Part shown: in pieces, positions 26,249-36,535 of the stretch
How positions within the stretch are numbered: the stretch's first letter is position 1
Layout of the letters: every line of letters starts with the position of its first letter
Assembly: GCA_039889035.1 (NCBI GenBank)
Contig: JBDQQY010000014.1
Location: 1 to 64,000, forward strand
Source: Plantactinospora sp039889035
GTDB taxonomy: Bacteria > Actinomycetota > Actinomycetes > Mycobacteriales > Micromonosporaceae
Reading direction: 5' to 3'
DNA: 64,000 bases
Translations under genes and position numbers: made by a program
Notes under the pieces: generated by a model
Seen by the model: the letters and a program-made list of their open reading frames with translations, nothing else
What the model was told of the DNA's origin: nothing
Database searches by the model: none

Positions 26249-28822
26249 TCAGGACGGTGACGCGGCGTCCTTGGCCCGGGCCTTCAACGCCCGCACCACT
26301 CCGTCCCGGCCCTCGGCGACCAGCCGGCGCAGCGGCGCGGGATGCCCCGACTCGGACAGCCAGGCGTCGGTCATCCGGATGGTCTCCTCGGTGATCTGGT
26401 ATGCCGGGTAGGCCAGCATGACGAACTCCTGCGCCGGCTCGCTGTCCCGCTTCTTCCAGATCTGGCCGACGACCTGGAAGAAGCGGTCGGCGTACGGGGC
26501 GGTCAGCTCGACCTGCGCCGGATGCTGGAAGCCCTGGAGCAGCGCCCGGTGCCGCCAGTTCGGCAGCGCCTCGTCCCCGGTCAGGGTGCGCCACACCGTC
26601 GCCTTGTTCTCGGCGGTGGGCACCAGCGCGTGCGCGAGCGCTGCCTCCCGCTCGCCGCTCGACGTGCGGTCCGCGGCCAGCTCGGAGTCGATCTCGGCGC
26701 GACCCGCCGCGCCCCCCGCGACCAGGGCCCGCAGCACCGTCCAGCGCAGCTCGGTGTCGATGGTCAACCCGTCCGGCACCTCGGCACCGTCCAGCCAGCC
26801 CCGGAGCACGGCCAGCTCCGCGTCGCTGCGGGCCGCCGAGGCGTAGGTCCGGGCCCAGGCCAGTTGCAGGCCGCTACCCGGCTCGGCCGCGCGCAACGCG
26901 GTCGCCGCCGTACCGGCGAGGTGCGCCCAACCGGTCGGCGCCCACTCCGGCGCGGCGTACGAGGTGAGCGTGGCGGCGACCTGCCGCAGCGTCGCGGTGA
27001 CCAGGTTGATGTCGGTCTCGGCGGGCAGCCCGGCCAGCGCCAGCGCCACGTAGTCCCGGGCGGAGAGTTCGGCGTCCCGGACCATGTCCCAGGCGGCGGC
27101 CCAGCACAGGCCCCGGGCCAGCGACGACTCGAACGCGGCGATGTGCCGCACCACCGTCGCCATCGACCGCTCGTCCAGCCGCAGCTTGGCATAGGTCAGG
27201 TCGTCGTCGTTGAGCAGCAGCACGTCCGGCGCCGCCACGCCGGTGAGCTGGGACAGCTCGGTACGCTCGCCGGCCACGTCGACCTCGATCCGATCCCGCC
27301 GGACCAGCCGGTCGCCCCGCAGGTCGTAGAGGCCCACCCCGATCCTGTGCGTACGCAGCGTCGGGTGCTCGCTCGGCGCCTCCTGCCGGATCACCACCGA
27401 CTCGTACGTCCCGTCCGGGCCGATCGACACCTCCGGGCGGAGCGTGTTGACCTGTGAGGTCTCCAGCCACTCGGCGGCGAACTTGCGCAGTTCCCGGCCG
27501 GAGGCCGCCTCCAGCTCGCTGAGCAGGTCGTCGAAGGTGGCGTTGCTCCAGGCGTACTTGCCGAAGTAGCTGCGCAGGCCCTCCAGGAACGGTGCCTCCC
27601 CGACGTACGCCACGAGCTGCTTGAGCACGCTGGCGCCCTTGGCGTACGTGATGCCGTCGAAGTTGACCTCGACGGCCTCCAGGTCCGGCATCTCGCAGTA
27701 GACCGGGTGGGTGGAGGAGAGCTGGTCCTGCCGGTAGCCCCAGTTCTTGCGGATGGAGAGGAAGGTCGTCCAGGCGTCGGCGAACCGGGTGGCGTTGGTG
27801 TTGGCCCAGTGGCTGGCCCACTCGGCGAACGACTCGTTCAGCCACAGGTCGTTCCACCAGCGCATGGTGACCAGGTCGCCGAACCACATGTGGGCCAGCT
27901 CGTGCAGGATCGTGTTGGCCCGCTGCTCGTACTCGAAGTCGGTCTCCTGGGACCGGAACAGGTAGTGCGCCTCGGCGTGCGTGACGCAGCCGAAGTTCTC
28001 CATCGCGCCGGCGTTGAAGTCCGGCACCCACACCTGGTCGTACTTCGGCAGCGGATAGCGGACGCCGAACTGCTGGTGGAAGAAGTCGAAGCCCTGGGTG
28101 GTGATCAGGTTCAGGTCGGCCGAGTCGAGGTACGGCGCCATGCTGGTCCGGCAGAAGTAGCCGAGGTCGACACCGTCGTGGGTGTACCGCACCTCGTGGT
28201 AGGGGCCGGCGCAGAGCGCGGTGATGTAGGTACTCATCCGGACCGACTCGGCGAAGTGGACCGTCTTGGTCTCGGTGCCGGTCGGCTCCTCGGCGCGCAG
28301 CGGCATGTTGGAGATGACCCGCCAGTGTGCCGGCACGGTGGCGTGCCAGGTGAAGACGCTCTTCAGGTCCGGCTGGTCGAAACAGGCGAAGACCCGCTGC
28401 GCGTCGGCGGTCTCGAACTGGCTGTAGAGATAGGTCTCGCCGTCCACCGGGTCGACGCTGCGGTGCAGCCCCTGACCGCTGGAGGAGTAGGGGAAGTCGG
28501 CGTCGACGACCAGGGTGTTCTCGGCGGCCAGACCGGTCAGGGTGAGACCGTCCTCGGCAGACCAGCCGGAGAGGTCGACCGGGGCGCCGTTCAGCGTCGC
28601 GGCGCGTACCGAATCGGCGGCCACCTCGATGAAGGTGGTGGCGCCGGGCTCGGCGCACCGGAACCGGACCTCGGTCGTCGAACGGAAGGTGCGGCCGTCC
28701 GCGCCCTGCCCGGCGGACGACAGGTCCAGGCGGATGTCATAGCCGGTGACGTCGAGCAGACGACCCCGCTCCGTCGCCTCGACCTGGGTCAGGTTACGCA
28801 CTCCTGGCACGTGAATCTCCAT
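26249..28822 (-). CDS. pepN: Aminopeptidase N (M1 family)
   Basis: 857 residues, normal for actinobacterial PepN. Zinc exopeptidase removing N-terminal residues from peptides in the cytoplasm. GAMENFG (about 271), the zinc motif HELAHMWFGD (about 306) and the third ligand Glu in WLNESFAE are present; a C-terminal ERAP1-like helical domain follows. It ends with a strong hairpin. GTG 28810 (GGAG eight bases upstream) is an equally good start that would drop four residues. The next gene on the opposite strand is a DsbA-fold protein. Confidence 0.95.
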   Translation of the reverse strand: MEIHVPGVRNLTQVEATERGRLLDVTGYDIRLDLSSAGQGADGRTFRSTTEVRFRCAEPGATTFIEVAADSVRAATLNGAPVDLSGWSAEDGLTLTGLAAENTLVVDADFPYSSSGQGLHRSVDPVDGETYLYSQFETADAQRVFACFDQPDLKSVFTWHATVPAHWRVISNMPLRAEEPTGTETKTVHFAESVRMSTYITALCAGPYHEVRYTHDGVDLGYFCRTSMAPYLDSADLNLITTQGFDFFHQQFGVRYPLPKYDQVWVPDFNAGAMENFGCVTHAEAHYLFRSQETDFEYEQRANTILHELAHMWFGDLVTMRWWNDLWLNESFAEWASHWANTNATRFADAWTTFLSIRKNWGYRQDQLSSTHPVYCEMPDLEAVEVNFDGITYAKGASVLKQLVAYVGEAPFLEGLRSYFGKYAWSNATFDDLLSELEAASGRELRKFAAEWLETSQVNTLRPEVSIGPDGTYESVVIRQEAPSEHPTLRTHRIGVGLYDLRGDRLVRRDRIEVDVAGERTELSQLTGVAAPDVLLLNDDDLTYAKLRLDERSMATVVRHIAAFESSLARGLCWAAAWDMVRDAELSARDYVALALAGLPAETDINLVTATLRQVAATLTSYAAPEWAPTGWAHLAGTAATALRAAEPGSGLQLAWARTYASAARSDAELAVLRGWLDGAEVPDGLTIDTELRWTVLRALVAGGAAGRAEIDSELAADRTSSGEREAALAHALVPTAENKATVWRTLTGDEALPNWRHRALLQGFQHPAQVELTAPYADRFFQVVGQIWKKRDSEPAQEFVMLAYPAYQITEETIRMTDAWLSESGHPAPLRRLVAEGRDGVVRALKARAKDAASPS

Positions 28823-29021
28823 CCGGTCTTCCCGCTGGCTGTCCCCGTTGACAGCGTCGAGCCATCCCCACGGCCCGACGTCGAGTGTTTCATGCCGGCG
28901 GGATTGCCACTGGTGCTCCAGGTCACGGTCTCATCCCGCTGTCCGTGGCGGGTCCCTGGGGTGAAGATCTGTAACGGGTGTCGCCGATTCCGGCCTCCCC
29001 GACGACGAAGGGAGTCGCGCC

Positions 29022-29651
29022 GTGTCCGAGCGCGCGTCCGTGGACATGTTCTTCGACCCGATCTGCCCGTGGGCCTGGATCACCTCCCGTTGGCTGCTGG
29101 AGGTGGAGAAGGTCCGCGCGGTCGACATCCGGTTCCGGGTGATGAGCCTCTCGGTGCTCAACGAGGGCCGGGAGGACCTTCCCGAGCAGTACCGGGAGGG
29201 GCTGAAGACCGCCTGGGGCCCGGTGCGGATCTGCATCGCGGTCGAGCAGCGGCACGGTGCCGAGGCGGTCGCCAAGCTCTACACCGCGCTCGGCAACCGG
29301 ATCCACCTCGCCAAGGAGGACCGCGGGCCCGAGCTGTACCGGGCGGCGCTGGCCGACGTCGGGCTGGACCCGGCGCTCGCCGAGGCCGCCGACTCGACCG
29401 AGTACGACGAGGCGCTCCGGGCCAGCCACGACGCCGGGATGAAGCCGGTCGGCCAGGACGTCGGCACGCCGGTGATCCACGCTCCCGGCCCGGTGCCGGG
29501 GCAGACCGTCGCGTTCTTCGGCCCGGTGATCACCCCGGCCCCGAAGGGCGAGGCGGCCGGCCGGCTCTGGGACGGCGTACTCCTGGTCGCCGGCACCCCC
29601 GGCTTCTACGAGCTGAAGCGGACCCGTACCGAGGCACCGAGCTTCGACTGA
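29022..29651 (+). CDS. DsbA-fold mycothiol-dependent oxidoreductase (Rv2466c-like)
   Basis: 209 residues, thioredoxin fold with helical insertion. The strings FDPICPWAW, ITSRWLLEVEKV, VMSLSVLNEGREDLPEQYRE, AWGPVRI, GTPVIH and AFFGPVI follow M. tuberculosis Rv2466c, a mycothiol-dependent nitroreductase/peroxide-response protein. The active site is CPWA (Cys15, Ala18), not CPWC, so the resolving Cys is absent and a monothiol mechanism through mycothiol is likely. Some actinomycete homologues also have CPWA as far as I recall. GTG 29022 has GGGAG upstream. Confidence 0.88.
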   Translation: MSERASVDMFFDPICPWAWITSRWLLEVEKVRAVDIRFRVMSLSVLNEGREDLPEQYREGLKTAWGPVRICIAVEQRHGAEAVAKLYTALGNRIHLAKEDRGPELYRAALADVGLDPALAEAADSTEYDEALRASHDAGMKPVGQDVGTPVIHAPGPVPGQTVAFFGPVITPAPKGEAAGRLWDGVLLVAGTPGFYELKRTRTEAPSFD

Positions 29652-29660
29652 ACGCACCCC

Positions 29661-29695
29661 GGCCCGGCCCGGCCGGTATGCCACCGGGCCGGGCC
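29661..29695 (+). terminator. 12-bp perfect hairpin after the Rv2466c-like gene
   Basis: GGCCCGGCCCGG (29661-29672) pairs with CCGGGCCGGGCC (29684-29695) around an 11-base loop, starting 9 bp after the stop codon. Confidence 0.75.
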
Positions 29696-29763
29696 GCCCA
29701 CGGGGTGGAAACGGTCGGGGTATCCGTACGCCGGGTCCCGCACCGCCGGTAGCGTTCCCGCAC

Positions 29764-31038
29764 ATGACGGTCGTGCATCCGATCACCCGCGCCTGGGTCA
29801 CCACTGGCGGCACCGGCGCCCAGAACTACGACGAGTTCGCCGACGACGCCGAGATCACGGCGATCATCCGGGACAACCCAGCCAGCGCACTCGCGATCGA
29901 GATGCCGCACCGGGCGCCGGAGAGCCTCGGGCGGTCGTTCACCGACGCGCTGCCCGACGCGGTCGCCCGGTTGGCCCAGGCCCGGGCCGACGGCAGCTAC
30001 ACCCCGGCCGAACAGGTCGTGGTGCTCTACCGGATCACCGCGCCGGGCGAGGAGCCCGGTTACGGAATGTTCGCCATGGTCGACACCGACCAGATCTCCA
30101 CCAGCGCGGACGAGCCCGGGCTGGTGATCCGGAACGAGGACGTCTTCATCGCCAAGGTGCGGGAGCGGGTGGCGCTGGCCGAGGCGACCGGCCATCTCCT
30201 CTCGCCGGTGCTGCTGCTCCAGACCGGCAACCGGGCAGGCGGCGGCGAGACCGGCGGCGACGACGGTCCGGGGCGGAACGCCGGCGAGGCGCTGCACCGG
30301 GCGCTGGCCGAGGCCACCGACGCGGCCGGTCCGCCGGCCGCGACCGACACCGACCAGGCCGGGCGTACCCACGCCATCTGGCTGCTCGGGCCGGGGCCCG
30401 GCCAGGACGACCTGCTGGCGCTGGCCGGCGCCGGTGAGCTGGTCGTCGCGGACGGCAACCACCGCAGTCTGGCCGCGCAGATCGGTGAGCTGCCCCGGTT
30501 TCTCGCGGTGATCACCACACCCGCCTCGGTGGCGATCCAGCCGTACAACCGGCTGGTCAGCGAGCTGACCAGCACCCCGGACGAGCTGCTCGACCGGCTG
30601 CGCGCGGCCGGCGCCCGGGTCGAGCCGGTGCCCGGTCCGGCGGCGGTGCCGGACTCCGGCGGCACGATCCAGCTCTACGCGGCCGGCACGACCTACACGG
30701 TCACGCTCCCCGCCGGTTCCGGCGGCGGGGTGGAGAATCTGGACCACGCGCTCGTCGAGCGGGTGCTGCTGCGGGACGCGCTCGGGCTCGACCCCGGCGA
30801 CAAGCGGATCACGTACGTCGGTGGGGACTATCCGGCGCGCTGGCTGGTCGGCGAGGTCGACGCGGGCCGGGCGGAGCTGGCGGTCCTGATCGCCCCGGTG
30901 ACCGTGCAGGACTTCGTCGCGGTCAACCTGGCCCGGCAGAAGATGCCCCGGAAGAGCACCTGGTTCACCCCGAAGGCCCGGGCCGGCCTGGTCCTGGCCG
31001 AGCTGGGCCGGGACGTGGTGGAGGCGCCACCCGGCTGA
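29764..31038 (+). CDS. DUF1015-family protein
   Basis: 424 residues. Diagnostic motifs are the ADGNHR block (about 230) and the C-terminal MPRKSTWFTPKARAGLV, plus NYDEFADDAEI near the N terminus. The family occurs widely in bacteria; its biochemistry is not well defined, and it is sometimes annotated as a SpoIIR- or HTH-like or kinase-associated protein, none of which is supported here. It starts at ATG 29764. It is probably an independent transcript since a hairpin precedes it. Confidence 0.85.
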   Translation: MTVVHPITRAWVTTGGTGAQNYDEFADDAEITAIIRDNPASALAIEMPHRAPESLGRSFTDALPDAVARLAQARADGSYTPAEQVVVLYRITAPGEEPGYGMFAMVDTDQISTSADEPGLVIRNEDVFIAKVRERVALAEATGHLLSPVLLLQTGNRAGGGETGGDDGPGRNAGEALHRALAEATDAAGPPAATDTDQAGRTHAIWLLGPGPGQDDLLALAGAGELVVADGNHRSLAAQIGELPRFLAVITTPASVAIQPYNRLVSELTSTPDELLDRLRAAGARVEPVPGPAAVPDSGGTIQLYAAGTTYTVTLPAGSGGGVENLDHALVERVLLRDALGLDPGDKRITYVGGDYPARWLVGEVDAGRAELAVLIAPVTVQDFVAVNLARQKMPRKSTWFTPKARAGLVLAELGRDVVEAPPG

Positions 31039-31202
31039 CGGCGGGCGGGCTGACGGCGTAGGGCTCCGCGCCGTGCGGCCGGGCGCATGGAAGCTGGTCC
31101 GGGCGCCCGGGTGGCTCCCTCCGGCCGGATCACGCTGTGATCTGTCCGGCTGTCGCCGTGCCTGCCGGCGGGTGGCCGTGGCGGGCTGACAGACTGCGCG
31201 GT

Positions 31203-31674
<472 letters not shown>

Positions 31675-31676
<2 letters not shown>

Positions 31677-31700
31677 CGGGGCCGAGTCGTCCGCCCCGCT
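31675..31700. terminator. Hairpin between rpiB and the convergent small gene
   Basis: AGCGGGGC (31675-31682) pairs with GCCCCGCT (31693-31700) with a 10-base loop; the stem starts inside the rpiB stop codon. It probably serves both strands. Confidence 0.5.
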
Positions 31701-31716
31701 GGCCGGCGGCGGGCGC

Positions 31717-32025
31717 TCAGCGGCCGCCGCGCGGCAGCTCGTCCCGGGGCACCCAGTTGCGCCGGACCAGCACCAGCCGTTCGGCCGCCTCGGCGAGGTC
31801 GGCCTCGGTCGGCCGGGCCGCGTCCCGCGCCCGCATCGCCGCCCCGACACTCACCTGGGAGGCGCCCGAGCCGATCAGCCCGCGCAGGCCGCGTTCCGCG
31901 TCCCGGTCGTCCGCGGCTCCCGGCCCGGTGCCCGGGTCACCGCCGCGACGGCCCTCCGCGGGCTGGCCGCCACCACCCGACGGGTCGTGCCGCAGCCTCC
32001 GCCGCCGACGCTCCGGATCGGTCAT
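31717..32025 (-). CDS. Small conserved hypothetical protein
   Basis: 102 residues: an Arg/Gly/Asp-rich disordered N-terminal half and a helical C-terminal half with ASQVSVGAAMRARDAARPT and EAAERLVLVRRNWVPR. No known motif. It resembles short actinobacterial proteins often seen beside rpiB, which is a recollection rather than a checked fact. The start is ATG 32025. Confidence 0.6.
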   Translation of the reverse strand: MTDPERRRRRLRHDPSGGGGQPAEGRRGGDPGTGPGAADDRDAERGLRGLIGSGASQVSVGAAMRARDAARPTEADLAEAAERLVLVRRNWVPRDELPRGGR

Positions 32026-32240
32026 GCCACCCCCTCGCCCTCGCTCCGCTCGGTCATGTACCGACCCTACCGGCCGGTGCCATCCCGGTCGCGGGATCGG
32101 AAGCTCGCCGGGCGGGTGGCATGAGGCGCCGGCCGAGGCGGCGGCACCGGTCGATGCTGGCTCCGCGCGCTGTGTACCGGCTGGCTACCCTCGGAACTGG
32201 GACGGGTTCCGGACCCGAGCCGATGGGGAGGACAGGACAG

Positions 32241-32786
32241 ATGGCAGACCAGACGCAGCCGTGGGCCGAGCGGACCGTCGAGATGCCGCCCGGTGCGGAG
32301 GGACCGGGGATGCCGCCGGGTCCCGAGGGCTTCCGGCGGGGCGTGGCGCAGGTCGGGGTACCACGGCCGCGTACCGAGCCCGAGGCGCCGCACGAGCCGA
32401 CCGGCACCGGGTGGCCGGTGGCGGAGCAGGAGCGGCAGCAGCTCCCGCCGGGTTACCACTGGCGGCAGCTGCGCATCGGGCGGCACTGGAGCATGCTGGG
32501 CGGCCTCTTCGCCTTCGTCTGCTGGGGGATCTGGGCGATCTCGGCCCGGGGCGACCTGACCAGTCCGGTGGTCACCTTCGTGCTCACCCTCGTCGTCGCG
32601 GTCGGCCTCTTCGCGCTGGCCCGGCTGGTCGGCCGGGTGGTCTGGGAGCGCCAGCTCGGCCGGGTACGCCGTAGTGCCCGGGGCGCGCATCTGGTCACCG
32701 GGCTCTTCCTGGCCGGAGTCGGGGTGGCGTACCTGCGCCAGACCGAGTGGGTCGTCGACCTGTGGAACTGGGTGGCGGGGCTCTGA
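32241..32786 (+). CDS. Three-segment membrane protein of unknown function
   Basis: 181 residues. A Pro/Glu-rich cytoplasmic N terminus (1-75) is followed by three predicted membrane helices (about 85-103, 112-137, 152-168), ending in VVDLWNWVAGL. No family recognised. The ATG at 32241 follows AGGACAG; ATG 32223 also lies in frame. It is probably a single transcript. Confidence 0.65.
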   Translation: MADQTQPWAERTVEMPPGAEGPGMPPGPEGFRRGVAQVGVPRPRTEPEAPHEPTGTGWPVAEQERQQLPPGYHWRQLRIGRHWSMLGGLFAFVCWGIWAISARGDLTSPVVTFVLTLVVAVGLFALARLVGRVVWERQLGRVRRSARGAHLVTGLFLAGVGVAYLRQTEWVVDLWNWVAGL

Positions 32787-32960
32787 TCGGGGCCGCGCCG
32801 GTGTCCGGCCGGGACCGCCGGTCGGGATCAACGGTCGATTCGGACAGGTGTCGACCGAAACGACAAATCACAATTTGGTCACTCGATAGTTACTGAGCGC
32901 GTGGCGCCCGATTACTCGGCGCTACTATTCGGTCTCCGTCCTCCACCGGAGGTTGCCACG

Positions 32961-34097
32961 GTGACCCTGCTCAGCGTGATAGTCCCGGTCTACCAGGTGC
33001 GGGAGTACCTGGCCGACTGCCTGGACTCCATTCTCGACACGTCCTTTCGCGACCTTGAGCTGGTGGCGGTGGACGACGGTTCCAGCGACGGCAGCGCGGC
33101 GATCCTGGCCCGGTACGCCGAACGCGACTCCCGGCTGGTGGTGGTCACCCTCGACCGCAACCAGGGGCTCGGGGCGGCCCGCAACGCCGGCCTGTCCCGG
33201 GCCACCGGCGAGTACGTGTGGTTCGTCGACGGCGACGACTGGCTGCCCGAGGGAAGCCTCACCGCCGTCGCCGAGCGGCTGGCCCGGACCCGGCCGGACC
33301 TGCTGGTCACCGCGTACACCCGGTACTACCCCAACGGCGGGACCCGGCACCTGTCGCTCTCCCAGGTCGGCGCCGGGAGTCCGGTGCCGGAGACGTTCAC
33401 GCTGGCGGAGCGACCGGCCCTGCTGTCGGTGCTGCACATCACCTGCAACAAGGTGATCCGGCGCCGGTTCCTCCTCGACCTGGGCCTGACCTTCGGCCCC
33501 GGCTGGTACGAGGACGTCTCGTTCAGCTTCCCGCTGATGCTCGCCGCACGGCGGATCACCCTGCTGGACCGGTGCTGTTACGCGTACCGGCAGCGCCCGG
33601 AGGGGGCGATCACCGCGACGGTCAGCGAGCGGCACTTCGAGGTCTTCGCACACTGGGACCGGGTTCTGGCCGGCCTGGACGCCGACCCGGCGGTGCCGGC
33701 CGAACTGCGGCACCTGATCTTCCAGCGGATGATCTGGCACCTGTTGCAGGTGCTCGGCCATCCTCGGCGGGTGCCGCCGAGCCGCCGTCGCGAGTTCTTC
33801 GCCGAGATCGTCACCCGGTACCGGGCCCACCTGCCACCGGCCGGCTACCAGCCGCCCGGCGGCGCCGCCGGGCTCAAGCACCGGCTGGTCGGTCGCGGCG
33901 CGTACGGGCTCTTCACCGCGCTCCAGGCGGCACGGCGGGCGCACGCCGGCGTGGTGACCCGGGCCCGGCACCCGCTTTCCGCCGCACGGCAGACGGCCGG
34001 CACCACCGGATCGGCCGCGCCGGCCGTACCGGGCAGCCGCGCCGGGGCGGTACCCGGTGAGGTGACCGACCGGGTGGGCCGAGCACGCTCCCGGTAG
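32961..34097 (+). CDS. Family 2 glycosyltransferase
   Basis: 378 residues. The GT-A fold is clear: LLSVIVPVYQVREYLADCLDS, VAVDDGSSDGS, RNQGLGAARNAGL and the metal-binding DGDDWLPEG. A helical region and a low-complexity C-terminal tail (about 330-378) follow. It transfers a sugar from a nucleotide donor to an unknown acceptor, likely in cell-surface or teichoic-type polymer synthesis (CDP-glycerol-like relatives share this arrangement). GTG 32961 has GGAGG upstream. The gene is followed convergently by a NodB deacetylase. Confidence 0.88.
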   Translation: MTLLSVIVPVYQVREYLADCLDSILDTSFRDLELVAVDDGSSDGSAAILARYAERDSRLVVVTLDRNQGLGAARNAGLSRATGEYVWFVDGDDWLPEGSLTAVAERLARTRPDLLVTAYTRYYPNGGTRHLSLSQVGAGSPVPETFTLAERPALLSVLHITCNKVIRRRFLLDLGLTFGPGWYEDVSFSFPLMLAARRITLLDRCCYAYRQRPEGAITATVSERHFEVFAHWDRVLAGLDADPAVPAELRHLIFQRMIWHLLQVLGHPRRVPPSRRREFFAEIVTRYRAHLPPAGYQPPGGAAGLKHRLVGRGAYGLFTALQAARRAHAGVVTRARHPLSAARQTAGTTGSAAPAVPGSRAGAVPGEVTDRVGRARSR

Positions 34098-34196
34098 CGG
34101 CGTCGAACTCGGCGCGCCGGTCGGGGGCTGCCGCAGGGGGTCTCGATCAACGGGCAGCGGCTGATCGCACCTCCCGGAGGTGATCGCGGGCGCCGG

Positions 34197-34931
34197 TCAG
34201 CCGTGTTCGCCGAGCGGGCCGACCCGCCAGCCCCGGCGGAGGCACTCCTCCAGCAGGTACGGCAGTGCGGCGAGGCTGGCCCGCCACGCACCCGGCGCGG
34301 AGGTGCAGTCGGAGTCGTGCAGCAGCACCGTTCCGCCGCCGGCCAGCCCGCCGCGCAGCGTGTCGAGCACCGAGGAGCGAGTCGCCGACCGGGTCCAGTC
34401 CCGCCCCCAGCAGGTCCAGAGCACCGGGGTCAGATCCAGCCGGCGCGCGGCCATCAGGGCGGCGGCGCTGAACACCCCGTACGGCGGGCGGAAGAACCGG
34501 GGTACCCGGCCGGTCACCGCACCGATCAGCTCGCGGGTCCGGGCCAGGTCGCGGTAGGTCGCGTGCGGGCCGCGGAGCAGCAGGTTCTGGTGCGCCCAGC
34601 CGTGCACCGCCACCTCGTGCCCGGCGGCGGCGAGGTCCAGGCCGAGCTCCGGTGCCCGGGCCAGCATCGATCCGAGCAGGAAGAACGTCGCGCGGGTCCG
34701 GTGTGCGGCCAGGGTCTCGACGAAGAGCGGGGTGGAGGCCGGGTCGGGGCCGTCGTCGAAGGTGAGCGCGACGTGCCCCGGGGAGCCGCGTCCGCTCAGC
34801 CGGGGGAAGAACCGCAGCCGTACCCCGGGCAGCACCGTCAGGGCCGGCACCACCTGGGCGGCCAGCGCGGCACCGACGGTCGTCGCCGGTACCGCGCGTC
34901 CGCGCACTCGTTCCTCCACCCGCCGCACCAT
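34197..34931 (-). CDS. NodB-domain polysaccharide deacetylase
   Basis: 244 residues. CE4 motifs are intact: TFDDGPDP (catalytic base and metal Asp), HGWAHQ (metal His pair), RFFRPPYG (Arg and Pro loop), LWTCWGRDW and the late LLHDSD. An N-terminal hydrophobic stretch (about 13-36) may be an anchor. It removes N- or O-acetyl groups from a polysaccharide such as peptidoglycan or a surface glycan. Its neighbour is a GT2 enzyme, fitting surface glycan metabolism. Confidence 0.9.
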   Translation of the reverse strand: MVRRVEERVRGRAVPATTVGAALAAQVVPALTVLPGVRLRFFPRLSGRGSPGHVALTFDDGPDPASTPLFVETLAAHRTRATFFLLGSMLARAPELGLDLAAAGHEVAVHGWAHQNLLLRGPHATYRDLARTRELIGAVTGRVPRFFRPPYGVFSAAALMAARRLDLTPVLWTCWGRDWTRSATRSSVLDTLRGGLAGGGTVLLHDSDCTSAPGAWRASLAALPYLLEECLRRGWRVGPLGEHG

Positions 34932-35116
34932 CGCGGACGCGGTTACCCGCGCGGCCGGTCTTCATCCTCACCCGGACGGGTGGCTTGCCCCGGTTGCTCC
35001 GGTCTTCCGGGTCTCCCGTACTCCGTGCCGCTCTGCCCGATCGGCGGAGTTTGTCGGAGCTTCGGCCGGGTAGCCGGCGCCCGGCGATCCGGGGAGGTTC
35101 GGGACGGGGGAGCGGG

Positions 35117-36145
35117 ATGCGCGGGCGACCTGCGGCGCGGGTAGCGGTGATCACCGGAGCGAGTGCCGGGGTGGGCCGGGCGACGGCCAGGCTGCTGGCC
35201 CGCCGGGGGATGCGGCTGGCCCTGCTGGCCCGGGGTGGGAGCGGCCTGCGGGGCGCGGCCGAGGACGTCGGTGCGGCCGGGGGTGTGGCGCTGCCGATCG
35301 AGACCGACGTGGCCGACCATCGCCAGGTCGAGGCGGCGGCGGACCGGGCGACCAGCGAACTCGGACCGATCGACCTGTGGGTCAACAACGCGATGGCCTC
35401 GGTGTTCGCGCCCTTCACGGAGATCGGGCCGGAGGAGTTCCGGCGGGTGACCGAGGTCTGCTACCTCGGGTACGTCCACGGCACCCGGGCCGCGCTCGAC
35501 CGGATGCTGCCGCGCGGGACCGGCACGATCGTGCAGGTCGGGTCGGCACTGGCCTACCGGTCGATCCCGCTGCAGTCCGCGTACTGCGGCGCGAAGCACG
35601 CCATCGTCGGGTTCACCGAGTCGCTGCGCTGTGAACTGCTGCACGACCGGAGCCCGGTCCGGCTCACCATGGTGCACCTGCCGGCGCTGAACACCCCGCA
35701 GTTCGACTGGGTGCTGTCCCGGCTGCGCAACCGGGCCCGACCGGTGCCACCGATCTACCAGCCCGAAGTGGCGGCCCGGGCCATCGTGTACGCGGCCGAC
35801 CGGCCGGGCCGGCGGGAGTACTGGGTCGGCGCCTCGACGGTCGGCACCATCCTCGGCAACCGGTGCCTGCCCGGGCTGCTCGACCGGTACCTGGCCCGGA
35901 CCGGGTACTCCGGCCAGCAGACGGAGCAGCCGGCCGACCGGAGCCGACCGGCCAACCTCTGGCACCCGGTGGACGACGGCACCGGGGCGGACCCGGGCGC
36001 ACACGGCGCGTTCGACACGCCGTACCGGACACGGAGTCCGCAACTCTGGCTGTCCCAGCACCGGGGCGCGGTGACGGCGGGTCTCCTCTCGGCCGGTACG
36101 GTGGCCGGTGTGCTGTTCGGCACAACGCCCTGGCGCAGGCGGTGA
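35117..36145 (+). CDS. Short-chain dehydrogenase/reductase with C-terminal extension
   Basis: 342 residues. Classical SDR core: TGASAGVGRA (NAD(P) binding), DLWVNNAMAS, catalytic Ser in GTIVQVGSAL and Tyr-x-x-x-Lys in SAYCGAKHA. After the core, about 100 residues form an extension with a short hydrophobic C-terminal segment (TAGLLSAGTVAGVLFG) that could bind membrane. Substrate unknown. Divergent from the NodB gene by 185 bp. The ATG at 35117 has a GGGGAG element; an upstream in-frame ATG at 34985 adds disordered sequence. Confidence 0.85.
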   Translation: MRGRPAARVAVITGASAGVGRATARLLARRGMRLALLARGGSGLRGAAEDVGAAGGVALPIETDVADHRQVEAAADRATSELGPIDLWVNNAMASVFAPFTEIGPEEFRRVTEVCYLGYVHGTRAALDRMLPRGTGTIVQVGSALAYRSIPLQSAYCGAKHAIVGFTESLRCELLHDRSPVRLTMVHLPALNTPQFDWVLSRLRNRARPVPPIYQPEVAARAIVYAADRPGRREYWVGASTVGTILGNRCLPGLLDRYLARTGYSGQQTEQPADRSRPANLWHPVDDGTGADPGAHGAFDTPYRTRSPQLWLSQHRGAVTAGLLSAGTVAGVLFGTTPWRRR

Positions 36146-36374
36146 CCGGAGAATCACCGACTGACCATCCTGGACACGTTTCCGCACGTCGGACGGGTGG
36201 GAACGCGCATGGTAAATAGCCGACAGCAGCTAGTCGATAATGGCGGGCAAAGCACGTCCTTCGATGCGTCCGACACGCGGTGATTACTGATAGTCGTTGC
36301 CTGGCAACGGTATTGCCGGCGAACGGGCCTTGCCATTCCGGAAGTGAAACCGGGTATGCTGTCTGCCGTTCATA

Positions 36375-36528
36375 GCCGCCGGATACCGCGTGGTCCGGCG
36401 CTGATCGCCGCCTAATCGCCACACGGCGAGCCGGGGACCCACGCACCCCTGGGGTGAATCCGCGAGAGCGGTAGGGACCACTTCCATCCCGAACCCGTCA
36501 GCTAACCCGGTCGGCGGCCGACGGAAGG
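36375..36528 (+). ncRNA. Cyclic di-AMP riboswitch (ydaO-yuaA class)
   Basis: The segment just before the secreted-protein gene carries the ydaO consensus in order: CCTAATCGCC near 36410, GGGGACCCACGCACCCCT near 36432, GGGGTGAATCCGCG near 36451, GGTAGGGACC near 36470 and CGAACCCGTCAGCTAACC near 36490. These conserved single-stranded and junction elements are hard to explain otherwise. In actinomycetes this class usually senses c-di-AMP and shuts off cell-wall hydrolase or resuscitation-factor genes (rpfA in Streptomyces). The boundaries are approximate. Confidence 0.9.
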
Positions 36529-36535
36529 GATACAT